64,000 nt of DNA from Aquarana catesbeiana. Lineage: Eukaryota; Chordata; Amphibia; Anura; Ranidae. Shown here one piece after another: positions 55,209 to 64,000 of the stretch (position 1 is the first letter of the stretch; every line of letters starts with the position of its first letter). The notes under the pieces were generated by a model. The model did not search any database and was not told where the DNA came from. It worked only from the letters and a program-made list of their open reading frames with translations. The stretch covers positions 330,206,539 to 330,270,538 of the forward strand of contig NC_133328.1 in NCBI RefSeq assembly GCF_042186555.1, given 5' to 3'. A program made the position numbers and the translations under genes.

Positions 55209-58200
55209 ATGTCTGGAAGGCCAAGAAGGAGAGGCAGACAGTCACAAGCCAATAAAAGAGGGCAAGCAGGCTCTGTGTCTAGAGACAACAGTGCTGGTCA
55301 TGGAGACGGTGCATCCTCATCAGCACGTGGCCGTGGGACAAGCTTGGCCTTTTTTCGGCAGCTGGCCCTGTTGAGCCGCAACATGCGGAGGACAGGTGGA
55401 TGACAAGCCATCCTCATCCTCCTCATCCTCTCTCACCCATGCTCAGGGTACTTTGTCTGGCAAAGCAGCGGCCTCTTCCCTCGGCTCAATGTCATCAGTG
55501 ACTCCTTCCCTAGCCCCACCATGTCCTCCTGAGGAGTCCCTCGAACTGTTTGACCACAGTGTTGGGTAGATGCTCCAGGAAGATGCCCAGCGTTTGGAAG
55601 GCTCTGATGATGATACTGAGCTAGATGAAGGCAGTAACGTGAGCACAGACAGAGGGGGTGCCCAAGAAGGACAGCAATCTGGCAGTCATGCTCCCCCTGC
55701 TGCAGCCAGGTTTGCTCCAGTGATGAGGAGGGAGGGGATGATGAGGTCACTGACTCAACGTGGGTGCCTGATAGGAGAGGGGAGGAGGAGGCGGCACATC
55801 ACCAACAAGGCAGGATGCCCTCCAGGGGCCAGCCTAAGGGCAGCACACCCCAAAGCTCCGCATGTGCAGGGCGCTGCAGTCTTTGCACGTTATTCAAAAA
55901 GTTCTTTGGTGTGGGCCTTTTTTGAGAGGAGTGCATCAGATTGCACCGCTGCTATTTGCAACATATGTCTCAAGCATATCTCGCGTGGCCAAAACATCTC
56001 CCGCTTGGGCACCACATGCTTGACCAGACATATGTTGACCTGCCATGCAGTTCGGTGGCAAGCATATCTAAAAGACCCACACCAAAGAACAAAGAGGACC
56101 TCTCCTTGCTCCTCATCAGCTGAGATCTCCAACCCCACTATACCTTCAGTCCTCTCTGAGACCTGCACTGAGAGGAATGAAGGTGTAGAATTAGGTGTGT
56201 CACAGCCAAGTACTTGTGGGCAATCTGCTTTCGGTACATCGACGTCAGATTGTACCAGGCAAATTTCCCTGCCCCAGCTGCTGCACCGCCGAAAGAAGTT
56301 CGCTCCCAGCCATACACATGCCCAGCGGTTAAATGCTAGCTTGGCAAAATTGCTAGCATTTCAACTGCTGCCTTTTCAGTTGGTAGACTCTGCCCCCTTC
56401 TGTGAGTTTGTGGAATGTGTGGTTCCTCAGTGGCAGGTACCCAAACGCCACTTTTTCTCACGGAAGGCGATTCCGGCTCTCTACTGGCATGTGGAAGGCA
56501 ATGTCTTGGCCTCGCTGGACAGGGCGGTCAGCGGTAAGGTGCATATTACCGCTGACTCATGGTCCAGCAGGCATGGACAGGGACATTACCTAAGTTTCAC
56601 CATGCATTGGATGACTCTGCTGGCAGCTGGGAAGGATGCAGGACAAGGTGCAGTAGTGTTGGAGGTTGTTCCACCACCATGCCTCCAAAATGCCACTACT
56701 AATGATTGTGACACACCTCTCTCCTCCACCCCTCCTCTTCTTCTTCCTCCATGGCCTCTTCCTGTGCTTTGTCCTCGGGACCAGCGGTTCTCCGTAGCCG
56801 TTCAAGGGGCTACGCAAGTATGCAGGCCAAAGGATGCCATGCAGTGCTTGAGCTGGTGTGCTTGGGGGACAGGAGCCACACTGGGGCAGAGGTTCTGTCA
56901 GCTCTGCAGGGGCAGGTTCAGAGGTGGTTGACGACACGCCAACTTAAGGCAGGAATGGTGGTTTGCGACAATGGCACCAACCTCCTCTCTGCCCTCCGAC
57001 AGGGACAAATGACCCATGTGCCCTGTTTGGCTCACGTCCTTAACTTGGTGGTGCAGCGGTTCTTGGGCAGGTACCCGGGCTTACAGGATGTCCTGAGGCA
57101 GGCCAGGAAAGTCTGTGTGCATTTCTGCCAGTCATATAATGCCAATGCTCGGCTGGCAGACCTCCAAAAGGAGTTTAACCTGCCCAAGAACCACCTAATC
57201 TGTGACATGCCCACCAGGTGGAACTCAATGTTGGCCATGCTGCAGCGGCTGCACATGCAGCAGAGGGCCATCAATGAGTACCTGTGCGACTATGGCACCA
57301 GGACAGGGTCAGGGGAGCTTGTTTTTTTTTCCCATGCCAGTAGGCCATGATCAGGGATGCATGCACTGTCCTGTCACCATTTGAGGTGGCCACGAGGATG
57401 GTGAGCAGTGACTGTGCATGCATCAGTGACACTGTCCCCCTTGTCCACCTGTTGGAGCACACGCTGCGTGGAGTAATGGACAGGGCACTGGAGGCAGAAC
57501 AGAGGCAGGAAGAGGAGGACTTCCTTAGCTCTCAAGGCCCCCTTTATCCAGACAGTGTTCCTGCGTGCCCACCGATCACACAGGAAGAAGACGAGGATGA
57601 GGAGGAGGATTGTGTCAGTATGGAGGTGGAGCCTGGCACTCAGCATCAGCAGCAGTCTTTAAGGGATCAGTCCCAAAAAACACATGGACTTGTACGTGGC
57701 TGGGAGTGGGTGGCTGCAGACCATGTCGTCCTTAGTGACCCAGAGGACTCCGGACCGAATACCTTAGCAAACCTACGCTGCATGGCCTCCCTGATCCTGC
57801 AAAGCCTGCGTAAGGATCCTCGTATTCGTGGTATCAAGGAGAAGGACCAATACTGGCTGGCAACCCTCCTTGATCCACGTTACAAGGGTAAGGTTGCGGA
57901 CCTTATCTTGCCATCGCAGAGGGAGCAGAGGATGAAACATCTTCGGGAGTCCTTGCAGAAAGGTCTGTGCAACTCGTTCCCAGAGACTGGGAGGTTACAA
58001 ACTCCTGTTTCTGGACAACGTGTTGCTGAGGCTTCGGTCAGTCAAAGAAGGAGCGGTGGAGAAGGTGGCCGTCTGACCGATGCGTTCAGACAATTTTTTG
58101 GTCCGCAGCCACAAGGTATGATCGGTTCCAGCAACCATCGCCAGCATCTGTTTTTCATGGTGGAGGAATACCTAGGGGCAAGATCTGACTTGGACACCTT

Positions 58201-58459
58201 TCCCACCGAAAATCCTCTGGGTTACTGAGTCTTGAGAATGGATCACTGGCCAGAGCTTGCACAGTATGCAATTGAGCTACTGGCCTGTCCTGCATCCAGC
58301 GTTCTTTCGGAATGCACATTCAGTGCTGCTGGAGGCTTTGTAACCGATCACAGGGTGCGTCTGTCCACCGACTCTGTTGATCGACTGACCTTCAAAAAAA
58401 TTAATCAGTCTTGGATCACCACCGGCTACCAAGCACCTGATGCTGATGTAACTGAGTAA
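55209..58459 (+). pseudogene. hAT transposase (BED zinc finger, ZBED-like), broken
   Basis: It probably starts at MSGRPRRRGRQSQANKRG (55209). That frame stops at 55401-55403, and the main frame runs 55570-56750, then shifts to 56751-57345 and again to 57347-58459, with a TGA at 58226-58228. Domains: a BED finger (CNICLKHISRG..TRHMLTCH, about 55960-56045), the RNase-H-like core (ITADSWSS with the first Asp; VVCDNGTNLLSALRQ with the second; AHVLNLVVQ; MPTRWNSMLAML), YWLATLLDPRYKGK, and the hAT dimerisation region (LLACPASSVLSECTFSAAGG, SVDRLTFKKINQSW). The length is about 1,000 codons with linkers. Inactive by two shifts and stops. Confidence 0.88.
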
Positions 58460-58589
58460 TTTTTTTTTAAATCTCAGATCCCTTCAAAGACTGCCTATGC
58501 TGATGCTGAGTGACTATCCTGAGTAATTATCTTCTTCCTCCTTAATGATCACGCTGATAGCTTGTAAGAACATTTTTGGTTCTGGGCAC

Positions 58590-59290
58590 CGCCACCAGTG
58601 CCTAAGGCCCAATTTTTCAGCCCCTGTTTAACAGGGGCGTGTAATTACAATTTTTGATGCAATACTTTGCAGCAGGGCTCGTTTCTGCGTTCCAACTAGA
58701 GTATCTGTGAGGGGTTGCAGTGTTGTGGCACCAGCACCAGTGCCTAAGACCCAATTTTTCAGCCCCTGTTTAACAGGGGTGTGTAATTACAATTTTTGAT
58801 GCAATACTTTGCAGCAGGGCTCATTCCTGTGTTCCAACTAGAGTATTTGTCAGGGGTTGCAGTGTTGTGGCACCAGCACCAGTGCCTAAGGCCCAATTTT
58901 TCAGCCCCTGTTTAACAGGGGCGTGTAATTACAATTTTTGATGCAATACTTTGCAGCAGGGCTCATTCCTGTGTTCCAACTAGAGTATCTGTGAGGGGTT
59001 GCAGTGTTGTGGCACCAGCACCAGTGCCTAAGGCCCCATTTTTCAGCCCCTGTTCAACACGGGCATGTAATTACAATTCTTGATCTAATATTTCACAGCA
59101 GGGCCAGTTTCTGCGCCCACCAAGAACGAGTGAGGACTTACAGTGTTGTGGCACTAGCACCACTACCACCAAAGGCCCAATTTTTCTGCCCCTGTTCAAC
59201 AGGGGCATGTAATTACAATTCTTGATCTAATATTTCACAGCAGGGCCCTGTGAGGGCTTACAGTGTTGTGGCCACAACAACACCTAAGGC
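58590..59290. repeat. ~142-bp tandem repeat with internal hairpin, 3' region of hAT
   Basis: GTGCCTAAGGCCCAATTTTT starts units near 58599, 58740, 58882 and 59024, with a shorter fifth near 59170. Each contains CCCCTGTTTAACAGGGG (hairpin) and GTAATTACAATTTTTGATGC. Confidence 0.92.
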
Positions 59291-60344
59291 CCAAATTTCT
59301 GCTGAGTATATAGGGCAGGCCCCTACTTTCAAACATCCAACTTACAAACGACTCCTACTTGCAAACGGAAGGAGACAACAGGAAGTGAGATGAAATCTAC
59401 CCCTAGGAAGGGAAATTCTCTTCTGTAAGAGTTAATATGGGAAAAACATTTCTCCTTTCCACTGATGCTTTATCACCAATCCTTGTTTCACAAAAAAAAA
59501 CAAATTTTCAAAAAACATTTGTCATTGGGACAAAAAATGAGGTGAAATCTTCTGAAGAGGAGCACAGACAGCAAAACAAATGTCACAGGGGTGATAAGCC
59601 TTCCCTATGTTTTCCAAAAAGCTTAAAATGTTTTTTTTGGCTGGAGCTAAACACGTTAAAAATGTACCAGTTCAAAATTACAAACAGATTCTACTTAACA
59701 ACAAACCTACAGTCCCTGTCTTGTTTGCACCGCCTGTATTCTGCTGTTCAGAGTATATAGGGCCTGGTGGCCCCACACCTTTCCTTTTTTTAATTTAGGT
59801 GCGGGGTTCCCCTTAATATCCATGCAAGACCCAAAGGGCCTGGTAATGAATTGGGGGGTACCCATGCTCTTTGTCTCACTGATTTTCATCTATATTGCCA
59901 GGACCCGACATTACATTAAAGCCACAAGCAGTTTTAAATGACTTTTTTTCCTTTAAAAATGACATTTTGTGCAGGGACTGTTCTAAGCACGGGAAACACA
60001 CACCACTTTACAGGCATACTATAGACACCCCCCAGGTACGATATTTAAAGGAATATTTCACTTTTTTTTTTTTTAACTTTAAGCATTATTAAAATGACTG
60101 CTCCCGAAAAAACGTCAGTTTTTAAAAGTTTTTTTTGCATTGATACATGTCCCCTGGGGCAGGACCCGGGTCCCCAAACCCTTTTTAGGACAATACCATG
60201 CAAATTAGCCTTTAAAATGAGCACTTTTGATTTCGAACGTTCGAGTCCCATAGATGTCAATGGGGTTCTAACGTTCGTGCGAATTTTCGGTCCGTTCGCA
60301 GGTTCTGGTGCGAGCCGAACCGGGGGGTGTTCGGGTCATCCCTA
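59291..60344. other. 3' non-coding end of hAT with repeat insertions
   Basis: AT-rich text with GGGTTCCCCTTAATATCC at about 59810 is shared with the insertion at 38443-39178. The last 150 bp carry several TTCGAA/CGTTCG-type motifs (TTTCGAACGTTCGAG, AACGTTCGTGCGAA, GTCCGTTCGC), likely subterminal binding repeats. No gene. Confidence 0.6.
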
Positions 60345-60620
60345 GTCAAGAGATACAAGAGGTAATAACTGTGGGGGATGTGCTGATGGAGAAAAAACTG
60401 TACAGTTGTTAGGTGGGGGCCAGATATGGTTCTCTGAAGAGATGTGTTTTGCAGGGATCATCTGAAAGTGGACAGAGTTCTGAAGGCGAGCATGGGAAGA
60501 GGTGACAAGGTAGTTAGAGAGCAGGAGGTCTTGGGAGTAGGGAAGAGGATGATTTGGTTGGTATTTTGAGACTAGGTTAGTGATGTAGCTGGGGACAAGG
60601 TTGTGGATGGCTTTGTAAGT
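60345..60620. repeat. Older dispersed repeat, right part (split by hAT)
   Basis: It continues the repeat of 52890-53054 after the hAT: GTCAAGAGATACAAGAGGTA, GAAGAGATGTGTTTTGCAGG, GATCATCTGAAAGTGGACAG and GTTGTGGATGGCTTTGTAAG. Non-coding; the minus-strand frame is incidental. Confidence 0.75.
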
Positions 60621-61364
60621 TATTGTTAGTATAAATGCACATAAACAAGCATAAACATGCACATATGCATGTAAATGTATTCCAATGGCCAGAATAAATT
60701 AGTATTCTGGCCAGCAGAATACACACATCATCACGCATACATATTGTAACATTAGAGGCATTTTTTCTGCAAAATTCTGGCAGAAAAAAAATCTGTTTAT
60801 TTTTATAATTCCATGTGCATGAGTCCTAAAACAAGCTTGATGGTGAATCTCTGTTTGCTGAACGCCAGGCAAGATCACAGTGAATTTAGCTCAGCACTCA
60901 CACATGAATCATTAAATGTACTTTTTTTTTTCAAAGATTATTTGTACTTTTATACAATTATAACCTTTAAATGTGTATCAACCGTTTTACCTGTATATGA
61001 TTTTGACAGATCCTTTCTGTATAGCCGCTTCTGGAAATTCTACTAGTCAGCCCTGGAGTCTTCTGCATATGTGCAGAGAAACTGCAATTCATTCATATGG
61101 GGAGACAGTCTAGCATTTGACCCAACAATGAATATTCACTTTCCTAACACTGAACTGCCTCTCTGCCAATCAGGTGCATGGGTCTGTTACCCATCACCTG
61201 ATTGGCTGAAACTAAAGACGTTGTGATTGGATGCCTATCAGAAGGATAGGACGGGAGGAGAGGATGGAAGAAGATGCATGGAGGACACCGCTCGCCGCTT
61301 TCACCTGCTGCCCCACCGAGACAGGGTAAGTCCCGGGCAGACAGCAAGTGGACGGGGGGGTCAC
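60621..61364. other. No gene recognised
   Basis: AT-rich sequence with a small ACATGCACATATGCATG stretch and, from 61140, moderately GC-rich sequence leading into the minisatellite. I see nothing coding. Confidence 0.5.
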
Positions 61365-61560
61365 AGTGGCGACATTTGATGGCACAGTGGTGACATTCGA
61401 TGGGCACAGTGGCAGCATTTGATGGCACAGTGGCAGCATTTGATTGGCACAGTATCAGCATTTGATTGGCACAGTATCAGCATTTGATTGGCACAGTGGC
61501 AGTGTTTGATGGGCACAGTGGCTGCAATTGATGGGCACAGTGAGGCTGCAATTGATGTTT
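61365..61560. repeat. Minisatellite, ~24-bp unit (GCATTTGATTGGCACAGT)
   Basis: Eight or so units of GGCAGCATTTGATGGGCACAGT type, including ATCAGCATTTGATTGGCACAGT three times. It is similar to the unit at 282-570. Confidence 0.9.
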
Positions 61561-62483
61561 TTTTTTCAGAATTTTTCAGTTTGTTTGCATCCCTCCAAAT
61601 TTTTTGAGCACCAGCCGCCACTGTGGTTTAGACAAACCTGGTGAAAAATGATCCTGGATGATTTCTTGATGATAGAATTTTCTATTACTATCATACCTCC
61701 TAACAATCTCGATTGCTAATAGATGGCCTACTTGGCTATTAGATAATGCAGTAACACCTTTTAATGAGCTACTACATGTTAATTTCCCAACCTTACAAAT
61801 TCACTTAAAGTATATCTCCGGGGAAAGCAAAAATCCTCTCTGGCAGTGGGGCTGCCTCTACAATGCAAGGATTTTGGATCTAGGGTACCACAAAAAGCAC
61901 TTTTGCTTGCCTGATCCTCTATTACCTAGGAGCCAGAGTTCTAATTTACTCCCCTGTGCTCCAACAGTGAACTGTGCCTTGGCATCTTCACAGCCAAATA
62001 TATATATATATATTGTACTTGATGACCTAAAAGGATGTGCAATTGCCTAAGCTGTGGAGACTAGTCTAGCAATGAAGAAGGAGTCTGTGGGGGTTCGGGT
62101 AAGTACATGGCCTTAGGAGAATTTTTTATGCTGCTCTTCTCCTGCCAGTAGAAAGTGTGCATCTCTAGGTGATCTATTTGCCTTAGCATTACATCTTATT
62201 CTTCCATCTTGCATGTCTTATTCTTTTAGAAGGGGAGGAGGCTCACATCTTCTGCAGCGTCCCCCTGAGATAATTTTTCTATACAGACATAAACCTGACC
62301 CTAAGCAAAATAATCAATCTTACCAAAAAACAAGGAGGAAGTGACAGGAGCATTCTTCCGGCGGAACACGTCATCAGAGGGTGCCACAAGACATGTTTCC
62401 AGTCTCTTGGGCACAGCGGTGCATGTGTACAGGCATTCGGAGTAGTGGAAAAGGCTCAAAAGACTGAGCGAACACCAGGGACC
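61561..62483 (+). other. Probable 5' region of the DIRS-like element
   Basis: Non-coding. A short TA run lies at 61999-62014. It leads without a break into the gag-like first exon at 62484. DIRS elements have inverted or split terminal repeats, but the partner repeat would lie beyond the window, so assignment is by position only. Confidence 0.4.
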
Positions 62484-64000
62484 ATGGAGGGTACAGCTGT
62501 ACAGGTGGACTCTGGTTCAGCAGGCTCCGGCACCTCTCAGGTAAGCATGGTGAAGGTAGACCATGACTTACACTGGGGGGTCAGGATCCTTTAGACCTGA
62601 AAAGCCCTCCATGGGTGGGGAGCCACAGGTGATGGGCTGGGCCCTTCCTGGACTTATCCTAACACAGTGGTGGTGTGGGCAGGGCTGCATTCTAATGGGA
62701 TATTGTTTGTCTTTTTGGTTTCAGATCAAACAAGATAGGACCCATATGCAGCTGCCTAGGAAAAAAATGTGCCGTATGTGGGACTAAGTTAGGTGCCAAT
62801 TGGGAAAAGCTGCCTTGCCCCGAGTGTATCAGCAGTCTGGTCAAGGATGATTCAGTGGCAGCGTGTCACAAAATCCTGACATCTGTTAAAGACGAGATTG
62901 CATCCACATTCCAGTCCTTCAAGGGAATGATGGATCGGATGCAGGGTCCCTCTTCATCCCTATCCAGGGCAGTGAGTATGCCTTCCCTATCCGAGCCTAG
63001 TCAGGAGGATGAGGGGGATAGGGAGAGGGTACCTAGGTCACTAGCCTTCTCTCAAGTGGGTTCAGCATCCGACTCTGAGGGGGAGGAGGATTCCCCCAGG
63101 GGGTCCAGATATAAATTATCTCTGGATGATGTAGGAGATCTTCTTAAGGTGATCTATGATACCTTGGAAATCCGTGAGGAGCAGGTCCAGCTCTCTAAGC
63201 ATGACCTTATGTACCAGGGTTCTAGTGCGCATAAGATCAGGGTATTTCCCATGCATAAATCTCTGATAGTCGATTTTGCTGGAGTGGGAGCAGCCGGAAA
63301 AAAGGCCGTTCTTTTCAGGCAGCCTCAAGTGGAGGTTCCCTTTTGAAGCACATGCTTCTCATCCCTGGAATAACATTCCCAAACTAGATGCACCGTTAGC
63401 CAAGGTCTCTAAAAAGACAGATTCGGCCTTTGATGACCTGGGGTCTCTTAGAGATCCCATGGACAAAAGAGGGGCCATGCTGCTTAAGAGGGCTTGGGAT
63501 GCCTCATCAACTGGACTGAAACCATCCCTTGCAGCTACTTGTGTGGCCAGAAATCTGGAATGTTAGCTAACGCAATTACAGTCCCACATTTCGGCTGGCA
63601 CCTCCAGGCAACAGCTTTTGAAGTCGTTTCCATTATTTTTTATGGCAGTTGGTTTTTTGGCAGATGCCTCTGCAGAATCGGTAAAGTTGGCGGCTAGGTC
63701 ACCCGCACTAGTAAATGCAGCTAGAAGGGATGTGTGGCTAAAAGCATGGTCGGGTGACGTTGCCTCAAAGCTTAAGCTTTGTGGGTTACCTTTTTCAGGT
63801 GACCACCTGTTTGGGCCTGGCCTCCAGGAGGCGCTGGAACGCACTCAGAATAGGAAAAAAGCATTTCCTGAAAAGAAGAAGAAAATCGAGGGTAAATGCT
63901 TTTTTCGAGGTCTCAGGCAGCAGGCCCAACAAGAGAGGGATGGCCGCCCCAAGAAACGTTGGACAGGCCACAAGGGGCGTGGAAGAGGAGGAATCCTATT
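62484..64000 (+). pseudogene. DIRS-like gag gene (LAP2-alpha-like), partial at window end
   Basis: A possible first exon, 62484-62540 (MEGTAVQVDSGSAGSGTSQ, donor GTAAGC), is followed by an acceptor at 62721-62724. Exon 2 has a CAVCGTKL..LPCPEC zinc-knuckle (frame 2), an acidic Ser-rich region and KYKL-type helices. A frameshift near 63270 leads to PEKRPFFSGSLKWRFPFE, KLDAPLAKVSKKTDSAFDD, and, after an in-frame TAG at 63564-63566, FLADASAESVKLAARS, ARRDVWLKAWSGDVASKLKL and a basic tail (RGLRQQ...). This is the LAP2-alpha-type C domain, which is known to derive from DIRS1-like gag. Exon phases do not match exactly, so an extra indel or a different junction is likely. Confidence 0.82.

Larger units (their letters stand above)
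53055..60344 (+). mobile_element. hAT transposon with decayed BED-finger transposase, 8-bp TSD
   Basis: The ends are TAGGGATGAGCTTCGCG and CGGGTCATCCCTA. They are flanked by GTCAAAAG (53047-53054) and GTCAAGAG (60345-60352), an 8-bp duplication with one mismatch, as expected for hAT. The interior holds a retroposon fragment, a 45-bp minisatellite, a TA microsatellite, the transposase pseudogene and a 142-bp tandem array. Joining the flanks restores a continuous dispersed repeat. Confidence 0.9.

Overview
The window looks like repeat-dense nuclear DNA from a large-genome vertebrate, most likely a frog. It carries piggyBac-like, PIF/Harbinger, hAT, L1-like, Penelope-like, DIRS-like and retroviral sequences, spliced transposon genes with GT..AG introns, and AATAAA signals. 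I found no host single-copy gene. Nearly all of it is mobile DNA, much of it nested. The frog assignment is an inference from repeat composition.

Layout. 1-948 is the end of a TTAA-flanked non-autonomous element lying in a decayed retrovirus (949-2945). Next come a Penelope-like GIY-YIG fragment and its tail (2948-4390), a TA microsatellite, dispersed repeats and an antisense L1 tail (5076-5640). 6437-10595 is Harbinger copy H1, which lost its transposase. 10850-35160 is a piggyBac-like element (P1, minus strand) whose 3' half holds two Harbinger copies, H2 (14705-17781) and H3 (18138-31210). H3 is itself split by a second piggyBac-like element, P3 (24948-30855). 35161-50692 is an L1-like LINE (LINE A), interrupted in its reverse transcriptase by an almost full-length second LINE (LINE B, 39920-48443) with a 17-bp target duplication. 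50693-51074 is another TTAA-element end. 53055-60344 is a hAT element with an 8-bp target duplication, sitting inside an older dispersed repeat. 62484-64000 is the gag-like gene of a DIRS-type retroelement (LAP2-alpha-like) that runs off the window.

How the genes work together. H3 is the most informative unit. It encodes an intact two-exon HARBI1-type transposase (404 aa), an intact three-exon Myb/SANT-like protein on the opposite strand (221 aa), and an intact two-exon MADF-domain protein (303 aa). The last two are transcribed divergently from a 274-bp spacer. The end of the MADF gene carries an inverted copy of about 270 nt of its own first exon, so its transcript should fold back on itself. 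H2 is a deletion derivative in which transposase exon 1, a new junction exon and MADF exon 2 stay in one reading frame (325 aa predicted). H2 also preserves the unoccupied TTAA site into which P3 inserted in H3, which fixes the order of insertion.
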